A stretch of DNA of 32,577 bases, from contig NZ_LSLK01000041.1 of NCBI RefSeq assembly GCF_002257705.1, positions 1 to 32,577 on the forward strand, given 5' to 3'. Below are positions 14,956 to 22,968 of the stretch, in pieces. Made by a program: the position numbers and the translations under genes. This DNA comes from Sporomusa silvacetica DSM 10669. GTDB taxonomy: Bacteria; Bacillota; Negativicutes; Sporomusales; Sporomusaceae. The notes beneath the pieces are model-generated. The model was given only the letters and a program-made list of their open reading frames with translations. It had not been told where the DNA came from and ran no database searches. Numbering within the stretch: the stretch's first letter is position 1; each line of letters opens with the position of its first letter.

Positions 14956-17633
14956 CTCACTGCAGCTCCCTTCTTCAGATATTCCTTCTGTACCCTCGCC
15001 TGGATCATCTCAAAGCCGTGACCTTCAATGATTTCCTTACAAGTCGCAGCATCCGGATTGGCATCCAGCGCGATAGCATCCAGCTTGTACTCGAAGCACT
15101 GATTGTCAGGAAGCGTGCCTTCATACTTGCAGATATCCAGCAGGGTAGAGTTTGGCGCCATACCGGGAACCATACTGCCCATAAGTTTGCCAGGTGTGAG
15201 AATGTTGACGCAGCCGCCAATATCCATTGAGGTCTCGCCAGGTTCCACTGGATTGTAAATACCCGATGAGCCGTATGCATGGATTGTATTCTCCTCCACG
15301 CGATAGGTAACGCGCGCCACGCAAACTACGCTGCCACGCTCATTGAACAACAACACCAAGTCATCATCCTTGATTCCTTTTTCTGCAGCCTTCTTCGGAT
15401 GGATGCGAGCTATCAAATATGGATTACCATTGATATACCGGCGGTTTTCTGGAATTTCCCAGAGCCATGGAGTGGATGAGTTATGTTGTGTATGGTAGTC
15501 GAAGCGGGGATGGGGGGTGATAAGATGGAAAGGATATTTACGAACTTTGATAGAATGGTGCCCTTCCCAACTGTGCTTATAAGTGGCGATGGGAGTACGG
15601 GTCTCGTCGTGAGGCGCCCAGTGCAGCAAGGACTCTGAGACAAACTCGAACTTTCCGGTAAAAGTACCAAGCTTACCCTCCTCCTGACAAGGCTTATGGT
15701 TAGGGGTGTCGCAGGGATATCCCTCGGCAAACCAGCGGAAACCGTAGTGTCGCTCCCAGTTTTCAGGGACACCGGCAACATAATAGCCCTTCTTAACAAA
15801 GTCTTCCCAAGAAATCTTTTCGCACAGGTCGGATTTCTCCCAAAAGCGTTTGCACCACTCAAGCTCGCTGCGTCCCTCGGTGAACGCCTCGCCCCAGCCC
15901 AACTTTTCAGCCAGATGGGCAAATACCCAGTAATCGGATCGGGATTCCCACAGAGGCTCAATGGCCTTATCCTGGAACACCACGACTTGCCAATTGCAAC
16001 CAGTCTGAGAATGAGACTGGTAGCCGCCATTGCCTGAGTTGCAGAACTCACCGATATCATAACGCTCCAGGTTGGTGCAAGCGGGCAGGATCACATCGGC
16101 AAAGCGAGCCTCGCCATGAAAATGGATGTCCTGATTAACCACAAACTCCAGTTCTGGGCTTTTATACATGCGAACCCATTTGTTGGTATCCAGCATGGTG
16201 CCCATGAAAGTACCGCCGTAGCGGTAGAACATATGCACCTTACTGCACCCTGGCTCGGGATAGATGTGCTCGGTAAACTCCATATCAATGCCGCCGCCGC
16301 AGAACCCTTCGCCATGCCACTCATAATGACCATCGAGAATGGCGTCAGGCAGGTTAGGACGGTAAAGCTTCTGGGTTACACAGTTGACCGCTGTATGGTC
16401 GGCAATGGGCTGGTTGGCAATCTGGGCCAGCGGATCGGAATAGCCGCCAAACCAGAAATTATAGTCCATCGGGGCGCCAGTGGTGCCGACCCAGATGTTC
16501 TTTCCGGGCTTGCCCATGCCCTGCATAGCAAAAAGCTGAACCATCAGACGGGCAAACTCTGTGCCATTGGCGGTACGGCATACGCCACCAAAGCCACCGC
16601 GCAGACCGCTGCCGCCCATGGTCTTGGTTGAAGCCCAACGGCGAGCCAGTGCCTTGATGTCGGCGGCAGGAATTCCGGTCTCGGCCTCGCACCACTTGGG
16701 GGTCTTGGGAATACGATCCACGCCCTTGCCAAGGATATAGTCAGCCCATTCGTCAAAGCGGTGGGTGTGCTTGGCGATGTATTCTTTGTCATAGGTGCCC
16801 TCGGACAGCCACACATGAGCGATGCCTTCACAGAGAGCGGCATCGGTGCCAGGGCGAGGGGCAAGCCACTTGTCAGCCTGTTTAACAGACGAGAAGTTAT
16901 TGAAGGGGTCTATATAGATGAACTGCACACCCATATCGTTCAGCCAGTGACGCCACATGGTAGACTCGTTGGCCGCATAACCGCCGCGGGTAGTATCCGG
17001 GTCGTGGGACCACATGATCATAGTCTCCACGTTCTGCAGGGCATCCTCCAACAGGTCAAATCCCTCACTGCCACCCAGTCGCCAGTAGTAACCGTACGTG
17101 TGGGGCGCACCCCAGGTAAAACCCTCCCAGGAGTCAGGATTGTCCAAAATCTGGGTGTATCCCAGCATCCGGAAGAAGCGGGCAAAGCAGGAAAGCTTAT
17201 AGCCCAAAAGACCCCAGGAGTGATGAGAACCGGTAATAGCAGTAACGGACTCTTTGCCATAGGTGGTCTGGACACGCTTGACCTCACGGGCCACAAGATC
17301 CAGCGCCTCATCCCAAGTGGCACGGCGGTAACCGGCTTTTCCCCGGTTCTCTGTATTTCGATTCTTTCCGTCCGGCGTTTCCACAAAATCTTCACGGATC
17401 ATGGGGTACCGGATACGGTCATAGGAATAGGCTCGATTTTTTTCAGTCAGGGCGATAAACCCCGTTGTAGCTTTGCGGTAAGGAGTGTACTCCTTGCCAC
17501 GCGCTTTAATGACCCAGCCTGGGGGATCGGTTTCGTCAAATATGATTGGTCTTATGCGTCGGATAACACCATCAATTGTATGTATGGCTATAGGCCCGCC
17601 GACACATATGCTGTGTGTAACTTTTTCACCCAT
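14952..17633 (-). CDS. athL: pyrogallol-phloroglucinol transhydroxylase, molybdopterin large subunit
   Basis: An 893-residue molybdenum bis-MGD enzyme of the DMSO reductase family. With athS it converts pyrogallol to phloroglucinol using 1,2,3,5-tetrahydroxybenzene as cosubstrate. It lacks an N-terminal Cys-rich Fe-S motif and a Tat signal, as expected for the cytoplasmic transhydroxylase. The run DNPDSWEGFTWGAPH gives Asp167-Ser168-Trp169. In the P. acidigallici structure, as I recall it, Asp174-Ser175(Mo ligand)-Trp176 and His144 line the site; here His137 (GSHHSWG) keeps the same offset, and Tyr398 (FWFGGYSD) is the likely match of Tyr404. The C-terminal cofactor-binding part includes NILTPGKLMGSMVPGM. 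ATG 17633 has AGGAGG. It is the core of the operon driven from 19.9 kb. Confidence 0.95.
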   Translation of the reverse strand: MGEKVTHSICVGGPIAIHTIDGVIRRIRPIIFDETDPPGWVIKARGKEYTPYRKATTGFIALTEKNRAYSYDRIRYPMIREDFVETPDGKNRNTENRGKAGYRRATWDEALDLVAREVKRVQTTYGKESVTAITGSHHSWGLLGYKLSCFARFFRMLGYTQILDNPDSWEGFTWGAPHTYGYYWRLGGSEGFDLLEDALQNVETMIMWSHDPDTTRGGYAANESTMWRHWLNDMGVQFIYIDPFNNFSSVKQADKWLAPRPGTDAALCEGIAHVWLSEGTYDKEYIAKHTHRFDEWADYILGKGVDRIPKTPKWCEAETGIPAADIKALARRWASTKTMGGSGLRGGFGGVCRTANGTEFARLMVQLFAMQGMGKPGKNIWVGTTGAPMDYNFWFGGYSDPLAQIANQPIADHTAVNCVTQKLYRPNLPDAILDGHYEWHGEGFCGGGIDMEFTEHIYPEPGCSKVHMFYRYGGTFMGTMLDTNKWVRMYKSPELEFVVNQDIHFHGEARFADVILPACTNLERYDIGEFCNSGNGGYQSHSQTGCNWQVVVFQDKAIEPLWESRSDYWVFAHLAEKLGWGEAFTEGRSELEWCKRFWEKSDLCEKISWEDFVKKGYYVAGVPENWERHYGFRWFAEGYPCDTPNHKPCQEEGKLGTFTGKFEFVSESLLHWAPHDETRTPIATYKHSWEGHHSIKVRKYPFHLITPHPRFDYHTQHNSSTPWLWEIPENRRYINGNPYLIARIHPKKAAEKGIKDDDLVLLFNERGSVVCVARVTYRVEENTIHAYGSSGIYNPVEPGETSMDIGGCVNILTPGKLMGSMVPGMAPNSTLLDICKYEGTLPDNQCFEYKLDAIALDANPDAATCKEIIEGHGFEMIQARVQKEYLKKGAAVR

Positions 17634-17666
17634 TGTTTTTCCTCCTTATAGGGATGACTTAAACCA

Positions 17667-17870
17667 TCATTTGGTAACCTCAACCAACGTCTTGGCAAAA
17701 TCTGATGTGGGATGAATCTTGATCATACCGCCGACCATATTGCCGTCGAGGATCTCAAAGCATCGGAGGTTATAAACCTCTGACAGCACTATCTTGAAGA
17801 CTCTGCCGTCCGGAGCCCGATATAGGCTATTCAACTTGAATAAGTGCTGGACCATAATGTTATTATGCAT
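17667..17870 (-). CDS. small protein of unknown function upstream of athL
   Basis: A 67-residue protein starting at ATG 17870, chosen because GAGGGGAGGG stands right before it; a longer in-frame ATG at 17921 has no comparable RBS. The sequence (MHNNIMVQHLFKLN..., LYRAPDGRVFKIVLSEVYN, GNMVGGMIKIHPTSDFAK) looks like a compact beta-rich soluble domain without Cys motifs or membrane helix. I do not recognise the family. It ends 33 nt before athL, so its product is probably needed with the transhydroxylase, for example as a chaperone or accessory subunit; that is inference from position only. Confidence 0.75.
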   Translation of the reverse strand: MHNNIMVQHLFKLNSLYRAPDGRVFKIVLSEVYNLRCFEILDGNMVGGMIKIHPTSDFAKTLVEVTK

Positions 17871-17927
17871 TTCTAACCCTCCCCTCAAGGCTGCCCCGGT
17901 AATTTCTTTCATGTTCCTCATGATCGA

Positions 17928-18179
17928 TTACCTTACCCGTTTGAAGCTATATTGTGCCCCGTACTTTTCATAGCGCACATTACCCACCGGCTTCCAGTTC
18001 TCGAGACTGTCCATAACTGCGCGAACCGCGTCCATTTCCTCCGTATTGGGTACGCCGCAGCCACCTAGACCCTCGTACCAGATCTGGCGTACGCAGATGG
18101 TATCGCCAGGAAATTCGCCAAGATACCGCGTCATAGCGCTAAGCAGTTCCTCAGTATTGCTGGTAGAAACCTTTGACAT
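17928..18179 (-). CDS. small protein of unknown function in the athLS operon
   Basis: An 83-residue soluble protein (MSKVSTSNTEELLSAMTRYLG...), with a helical first half and YEGLGGCGVPNTEEMDAV in the middle, followed by a helix and a basic beta-like end (YGAQYSFKRVR). ATG 18179 is preceded by GAGGAGGAGG. The single Cys in GLGGCGVP is the only conspicuous residue. Family not recognised. It is spaced 93 nt from the gene before and 57 nt from the gene after, all on one strand, so it belongs to the chemoreceptor-athLS transcript. Confidence 0.75.
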   Translation of the reverse strand: MSKVSTSNTEELLSAMTRYLGEFPGDTICVRQIWYEGLGGCGVPNTEEMDAVRAVMDSLENWKPVGNVRYEKYGAQYSFKRVR

Positions 18180-18272
18180 GGCAACCTCCTCCTCGTTTCT
18201 AATGTAAATTTGGGCAAATTACATCCATTATTCCTTTAAAAGATTTCATTTGAAATTATTATTAAGCAGCGA

Positions 18273-18695
18273 TTAGTGGTGCTCGTTAGTATTATCGCTG
18301 TTATTGTCCTGCTTTTCCTGGTTGGGACACACAAATTCGATGTCCGCATCCGCATCCCTGTCGTCACCGGGGAACATGTTCAGGATGCCCTCTTCCGCAC
18401 TGCACATGACACCGTAAATATTTAAATCTTTATTAAACTCTACCATAAAGAGATAATCCGCCAAATTGGCAAGATTGCGGATGATTGCCGTATACTTTTC
18501 ATCTTTAGGAAATCGTTTCTGGCTGCCGCGTGGAGATCCGGGCGAATGAGAGAATAGGTGGTACTCATCATCGAACTTCAAAATGTACAGAAAATCATTT
18601 TTTGAACGGGCAACCACCATATTGCCATCAGCCAGAACCTTCATTATTTTGTCGCCCTCTTTGGGCAGAATATTTAAATTTACAATGTTTTCCAC
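18273..18695 (-). CDS. 140-residue protein of unknown function in the athLS operon
   Basis: It starts at GTG 18695 (GTGAGG upstream; no ATG fits as well). The sequence has short beta-strand segments (KVLADGNMVVARSKNDFLYI, LKFDDEYHLFSHS), then a helical part (YTAIIRNLANLADYLFMVEF), and a very acidic tail (DDRDADADIEF ... DNNSDNTNEHH). No signal peptide, no metal-binding cluster. I do not recognise the family. It follows the chemoreceptor gene by 55 nt. The acidic disordered tail suggests a protein-protein interaction role, which is inference. Confidence 0.72.
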   Translation of the reverse strand: MENIVNLNILPKEGDKIMKVLADGNMVVARSKNDFLYILKFDDEYHLFSHSPGSPRGSQKRFPKDEKYTAIIRNLANLADYLFMVEFNKDLNIYGVMCSAEEGILNMFPGDDRDADADIEFVCPNQEKQDNNSDNTNEHH

Positions 18696-18750
18696 AAATT
18701 CAGCCTCACCTTACATTTTTGATATATAGTGTTGTCAGCCACTAACAACA

Positions 18751-19581
18751 CTAATAATTTTGGGCAATTTTTTCTAATATCGCTGCAGTAGCACTTAATT
18801 CTTCAATTGAAGCCGTAATTTCCTGCAATGCGGCTGCTTGCTCTTGAAAAGTAATGTTTTCATTTGCGATTTCAGAGGAAACCTCTTTAACATGATCTTG
18901 AATTTTTTTAATAGTATCGCCAACTTGTTTTATACTTGAAGTACTAGAAATGGATAATTTCCTGATTTCTTCGGCGACAACACTGAAACCTCTACCATGC
19001 TCACCAGCTCTAGCTGCTTCAATCGCCGCGTTAAGTCCCAAAAGATTTGTTTGGCTTGCAATATTCTGAATAAAGTTCAGAATGCTGTCAGACTTTTTTG
19101 TTTCATTGTGTGTCTGGTCTATCTTTTCTAATATAGATTTACTCATAACGGCAGTATCCTGTACCCCCGTGGTTATCGTACTAATTCCCGCAGAAATTTG
19201 TTGTAAGGCAAGAGAGACATTTTGTGATATTTCAAAAATTTCGTCTTGTTTCTTAAGGCTTCTAGCAATTCCAATTACCCCTATTACATTGCCCTCACCG
19301 TCTTTAAGAGGAATGCCTGTTCCCCGAACCGCAAAGCCAAAAATTTCTTTGGCAATCATCATGGTAACAACTTTTCCCTGATGCAGCGCCTCGCAAATTG
19401 CAGTGCCTTTGCGTACTGGGTCACCTACTTTATGTGGTGAAGGTATGTTGGTGTTTGGCAAAATTAATAAATGTTTTTCTCTGTCTGTTAAAACTATACT
19501 TACATCTTCTTCATAGAAACTAAGTAAATATGGGGCCATTGTATGGAATGCTTCAATTATCTCTTCAGCTGCTTTCGACAT
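18751..19581 (-). CDS. soluble chemoreceptor (methyl-accepting chemotaxis protein, cytoplasmic)
   Basis: A 276-residue protein with no membrane helix. Residues 1-115 form a small sensory domain (GTAICEALHQGKVVTMMIAK, then VRGTGIPLKDGEGNVIGVIG, PAS-like). From 116 onward it is a chemoreceptor signalling coiled coil with the conserved hairpin tip NLLGLNAAIEAARAGE at 179-194 and RGFSVVAEEIRKL after it. The C-terminal arm is short, so it is one of the compact cytoplasmic MCPs. It would signal to CheA/CheW and set swimming in response to an internal ligand or redox state. As the first gene behind the promoter at 19.9 kb, ahead of the transhydroxylase, it may report on polyphenol metabolism. ATG 19581 follows AGGAGCG. 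Confidence 0.88.
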   Translation of the reverse strand: MSKAAEEIIEAFHTMAPYLLSFYEEDVSIVLTDREKHLLILPNTNIPSPHKVGDPVRKGTAICEALHQGKVVTMMIAKEIFGFAVRGTGIPLKDGEGNVIGVIGIARSLKKQDEIFEISQNVSLALQQISAGISTITTGVQDTAVMSKSILEKIDQTHNETKKSDSILNFIQNIASQTNLLGLNAAIEAARAGEHGRGFSVVAEEIRKLSISSTSSIKQVGDTIKKIQDHVKEVSSEIANENITFQEQAAALQEITASIEELSATAAILEKIAQNY

Positions 19582-19714
19582 TGTTATACGCTCCTATTAA
19601 TGTCCTTTAGTCTTACAGAACGTGGAATAATAAATAATTGGCTGTTTTCTATGGGAAAAATTCTTAAATCATCCCCCTTAAAGTTATTTAGATGTTCCAT
19701 TCTAGCAGAAAAAT

Positions 19715-19824
19715 AAAAAAACCTAACTCTTAGAAACGCAACAAATAAATTGTTGCACTCGAAAGAGCTAGGCTTACATACTTTACGCCAGAACTTGCAT
19801 TCTGATCCCATATAAAAGCTACTC
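19715..19824 (-). ncRNA. structured leader element, copy 3
   Basis: Minus strand: GAGTAGCTTTTATATGGGA, hairpin CAGAA-tgcaag-TTCTG, linker, long hairpin AAGCCTAGCTC/GAGTTAGGTTT with inner arms GCAACAA/TTGTTGC, then seven T. The most diverged copy, yet both stems are kept. It begins 32 nt after the -10 box of the promoter at 19857-19885 and ends about 130 nt before the chemoreceptor start, so it lies in the 5' leader of the transhydroxylase operon. Confidence 0.82.
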
Positions 19825-19856
19825 AGAATAATTATTTATTTTATATTCTGATTATT

Positions 19857-19885
19857 ATTATATCCCTTAAGCCCCCATTAGTCAA
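19857..19885 (-). promoter_or_regulatory. sigma-A promoter of the chemoreceptor-athLS operon
   Basis: TTGACT (19880-19885), 17 nt, TATAAT (19857-19862). Transcription would start near 19850, giving a leader of about 270 nt that contains element copy 3. A CAGAATA...TATTCTG inverted repeat lies between the start and the element box. The remainder of 19582-19996 shows no gene. Confidence 0.8.
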
Positions 19886-19996
19886 TTACTATCCACATTT
19901 CAGCATCTAAAATTCCTTATGATTACTTTGCTAGAGATACCTTGAAACCTAGTACACATTACCCCAAAATTAGTCTTTATTGAAGCATGTACGTTG

Positions 19997-21175
19997 TTAT
20001 ACCTGTTCTACAATTGTGGCAATTCCTTGTCCTCCACCTATACAAAGCGTTGCAAGACCCCGTTTAGCCCCGCGTGATTGCATCGCATGAAGCAGTGTAA
20101 CCAGTATTCGCGCACCGCTTGCCCCAATGGGGTGACCAAGCGCAACTGCACCACCATTGATATTAACCTTTTCTTTGGAAAGACCAAGTTCTTTTCCTAC
20201 TGCAAGAAATTGTGCTGCGAATGCTTCATTGGCTTCGAAGAGGTCAATATCAGAAATCGCAAGTCCTGCTTTAGCAAGCGCTTTACGAGTTGCCATTACT
20301 GGTCCCATACCCATAATAGCGGGATCAACACCGGCCGATCCATAGCCAACAATTTTAGCTAGTGGTTTTAGTCCTAACTCTTTCGCTTTTTCACCACTCA
20401 TGATTATTAAAGCGGCTGCCCCGTCATTGATACCTGATGCATTCCCGGCCGTTACAGTGCCCTTTTTATCAAAAGCCGACTTAAGTCCGCCCAGAGTTTC
20501 CATTGTTGTTCCTTGTTTTGGAAATTCATCTGTATCAAAGATACTGTCACCTTTCTTACTTTTTATTACTACCGGAACGATCTCTTCTTTAAACGCGCCG
20601 CTAGAAATAGCTTTTATCGCTTTGCTTTGAGACTCAAATGCTAACTCATCCTGTTCTTCTCGGGTGATACCATACTTTGCTGCCACGTTTTCGGCAGTAA
20701 TTCCCATATGATAGTCATTAAACGCGCACCATAACCCATCGGTAATTAACACATCGTTAACACTCTTATGACCCATACGATAGCCCCAACGCGCTTTATC
20801 AAGCACATACGGCGCATTGGTCATGCTTTCCATGCCCCCAGCAATAAGTATATCCGCATCACCTGCTAAAATTGACTGGGTTGCAATATTAACAGCTTTT
20901 AAGCCTGAACCACAAACCTTATTTATTGTATATGATGGAATCTCCACTGGCAATTCTGCTTTAATTGCTGCTTGACGAGCCGGGTTTTGACCAAGACCAG
21001 CTTGCAGAACATTACCCATTATTACTTCATCTACCGAATCCTTCGGAAGATTAACCTTTTGGAGAGCTGCACTGATTGCTATTGCTCCAAGCTCGGGGGC
21101 TGAAAAAGGTTTTAAAGAGCCATTGAAACTACCAATAGCAGTACGCACAGCACTAACAATTACAACTTCTTTCAT
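19997..21175 (-). CDS. thlA: acetyl-CoA acetyltransferase (thiolase)
   Basis: A 392-residue thiolase II of normal length. NKVCGSGLKAVN carries the acyl-accepting Cys (about residue 88), HPIGASGARI the catalytic His, and CIGGGQGIA the second Cys near the C-terminus. It cleaves acetoacetyl-CoA with CoA to two acetyl-CoA, or works in reverse. I chose ATG 21175 (MKEVVIVSAVRT) because GGGATGAGG sits before it; an ATG three codons upstream has the RBS too close. It is last in the phloroglucinol unit, 48 nt after the CoA-transferase B gene, and fits the final cleavage of the acetoacetyl-CoA produced by ring fission. Confidence 0.92.
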   Translation of the reverse strand: MKEVVIVSAVRTAIGSFNGSLKPFSAPELGAIAISAALQKVNLPKDSVDEVIMGNVLQAGLGQNPARQAAIKAELPVEIPSYTINKVCGSGLKAVNIATQSILAGDADILIAGGMESMTNAPYVLDKARWGYRMGHKSVNDVLITDGLWCAFNDYHMGITAENVAAKYGITREEQDELAFESQSKAIKAISSGAFKEEIVPVVIKSKKGDSIFDTDEFPKQGTTMETLGGLKSAFDKKGTVTAGNASGINDGAAALIIMSGEKAKELGLKPLAKIVGYGSAGVDPAIMGMGPVMATRKALAKAGLAISDIDLFEANEAFAAQFLAVGKELGLSKEKVNINGGAVALGHPIGASGARILVTLLHAMQSRGAKRGLATLCIGGGQGIATIVEQV

Positions 21176-21223
21176 TATCCTCATCCCTTTTTATCATCAT
21201 CTAATTGACCAATAAATTTTTAT

Positions 21224-21871
21224 CTATACTACCATCTCTTTAAGATCTGCAGAAATAACATAATCTGCCTCAGTAGTTCTTTTAATCGTCTCTAAATCAA
21301 TACCCGGTGCCAGTTCTGTCAATACTAATCCTTGCTTTGTAACTTCAAATACACAATAATCGGTGATAATCAAATCAACTTCATTACAGGCCGTAAGGGG
21401 CAAAGTGCATTTTTTTACTATTTTAGGATTACCGCTTTTTCCTACATGTTCCATTGCAACTATAACCCGTTGTGCGCCGACAACAAGATCCATAGCTCCT
21501 CCCATACCTGGAACCAATTTGTTAGGAACCATCCAGTTAGCTAAATTTCCTTCCTGGTCTACTTCCAAGGCGCCCAATACTGTAGCCTTTAAATGTCCTC
21601 CGCGAATAATTGCAAATGACATTACGCTATCAAATGCCGCACCACCTGGTAATATTGACGCCGGTTGTCCGCCAGCATTAGTTATATCAGGATCTGGTAA
21701 ACCACTTTCAGGTCCTAACCCTACGAACCCGTTCTCGGAATGCAAAGTGACCTTGATATTATCAGGAATATAGTTAGCGGCAAGTGTGGGAATGCCAACA
21801 CCAAGGTTTACTATGTCTCCGTCCTTAAATTCCTGTGCTACCCGTTTTGCAATCAAAACTCTATTTTCCAT
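21224..21871 (-). CDS. atoA: acetoacetate/butyrate CoA-transferase, subunit B
   Basis: A 215-residue beta subunit of a family I CoA-transferase. LHSENGFVGLGP contains the catalytic Glu that forms the enzyme-CoA thioester, and NLGVGIPTLAANY is the N-terminal glycine loop. Together with the A subunit it would move CoA from acetyl- or butyryl-CoA to acetoacetate, the acid released by the triacetate lyase. It starts 17 nt after the A gene with GGGAGG upstream, so expression is coupled. The substrate is assigned from the neighbours; 3-oxoacid transferases that use succinyl-CoA look alike. Confidence 0.9.
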   Translation of the reverse strand: MENRVLIAKRVAQEFKDGDIVNLGVGIPTLAANYIPDNIKVTLHSENGFVGLGPESGLPDPDITNAGGQPASILPGGAAFDSVMSFAIIRGGHLKATVLGALEVDQEGNLANWMVPNKLVPGMGGAMDLVVGAQRVIVAMEHVGKSGNPKIVKKCTLPLTACNEVDLIITDYCVFEVTKQGLVLTELAPGIDLETIKRTTEADYVISADLKEMVV

Positions 21872-21888
21872 AATAAATTATCCTCCCG

Positions 21889-22536
21889 TTAACCTTTCAC
21901 AATATAGTCTACAAAAATTCCCGGAAGCATTACTTCATCAGGATCTAATTCGCCGACAGGTACTATCTCTTGCACTTCAGCAACTACAATATCGGCCGCT
22001 GTAGCTAGTACCGGGTTAAAATTACGTGCTGATCTGCGGAATACAAGATTACCACTTTCGTCTGCTTTATGTGCTTTGATTAATGCAAACTCGGCTTTTA
22101 GCGGCTTTTCTAACAGGAAATTCTGCCCATCAACAACAATGATTTCTTTTCCTTCTGCAACCACTGTTCCTAAGCCAGTCGGAGTCAGTACCCCACCAAG
22201 TCCAGCCCCGCCAGAACGAATTCTTTCAGCAAGCGTCCCTTGCGGCACTAACTCAACCTCCAGCTCATTTGCCTGCATTTGACGCCCGGTTTCAGGATTA
22301 GCGCCGATATAGGACGCGATAAGTTTTTTGACTCGCTTCGCAGCTATGAGTTTACCAATACCCTGTTCCGGAAAACTAGTATCATTGGCAATGATTGTAA
22401 GATTATCGAGCTTCTTGTCAATCATTGCGTCTATTAATTTATCCGGTGTTCCACACCCTACAAATCCGCCGATCATAATGGTGCTTTCGTTTCTAATTTT
22501 TTCCATAGCCTGCTCGACAGTCGTAATTTTTGTCAT
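21889..22536 (-). CDS. atoD: acetoacetate/butyrate CoA-transferase, subunit A
   Basis: A 215-residue alpha subunit (MTKITTVEQAMEKIRNESTI). MIGGFVGCGTPDKLID is the glycine-rich CoA-binding loop and GGAGLGGVLTPTGLGT the family signature. AGGAGG stands before ATG 22536. It is separated from buk by 432 nt that contain only fossil molybdoenzyme sequence, so the present operon was probably shaped by a deletion there. Confidence 0.9.
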   Translation of the reverse strand: MTKITTVEQAMEKIRNESTIMIGGFVGCGTPDKLIDAMIDKKLDNLTIIANDTSFPEQGIGKLIAAKRVKKLIASYIGANPETGRQMQANELEVELVPQGTLAERIRSGGAGLGGVLTPTGLGTVVAEGKEIIVVDGQNFLLEKPLKAEFALIKAHKADESGNLVFRRSARNFNPVLATAADIVVAEVQEIVPVGELDPDEVMLPGIFVDYIVKG

Positions 22537-22601
22537 ACAATTAGCCTCCTGCTGTAATTTAAATCCTAAGGTAATTGCGATGCTTGCACCGTTAATGCTT
22601 T

Positions 22602-22846
22602 CTATACCTCAAGCTTCTCGGACTGACATATGGCATTAAATTCAGTATCTTCAACATACGCCACATCAATTAAAGGGAATTGTCCTCTCTCTGTTCGCAT
22701 AATATTCAACCAATAATGCCCGTGCCTCGGCTGCGATTGAAAACACCTGGCCATTCATTGCCGACATGTTCGTCTTTACAGGCCATATGACAATTGTTGC
22801 AGTCCTCACATTTCTCCACATCAATAATTAGATGCCACTTTTTCAT
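22602..22846 (-). pseudogene. remnant of a second molybdoenzyme Fe-S (small) subunit
   Basis: From ATG 22846 the frame gives MKKWHLIIDVEKCEDC, NNCHMACKDEHVGNEWPG: a ferredoxin N-terminus with CxxCxxCxxxC, like athS. Near 22729 it shifts frame, and the family sequence continues as QPRHGHYWLNIMRTERG, QFPLIDVAYV. It then breaks off into an unrelated tail that stops at 22602. All further cluster-binding Cys motifs are missing, so the gene is dead. The start codon overlaps the stop of the large-subunit remnant (ATGA), the same coupling as in athL-athS. Confidence 0.85.
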
Positions 22847-22968
22847 CCACGAACATCCTTTTCGCTCCATGTCTTGATCTGAACAAGACATGAATTTGCC
22901 GCCATTGCATGAGATTTTTTGATCATCATTCGACTTGGCGTCAGCAGATAAGATCTATCTTGGAGGAA
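22843..22968 (-). pseudogene. remnant of a second molybdopterin large subunit, C-terminus
   Basis: The 41 open codons right after the buk stop read LLTPSRMMIKKSHAMAANSC then LVQIKTW. This is the C-terminal cofactor-binding motif of molybdopterin oxidoreductases and parallels NILTPGKLMGSMVPGMAPNS in athL. Everything upstream is gone, replaced by buk. Together with the small-subunit remnant it shows that a whole second large/small subunit pair once stood here. Confidence 0.75.

Noticed and set aside
14086..17633. Reading athLS as a DMSO, thiosulfate or polysulfide reductase
   Set aside because: There is no Tat signal, no N-terminal Cys cluster in the large subunit and no membrane anchor gene. 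The D-S-W motif and the beta-sandwich tail of the small subunit are those of transhydroxylase.
19584..19811. 75-residue minus-strand open frame upstream of the chemoreceptor
   Set aside because: It lies across leader element copy 3 and its terminator hairpin, has no RBS of note, and its sequence follows from the repeat; the structured RNA explains it better.
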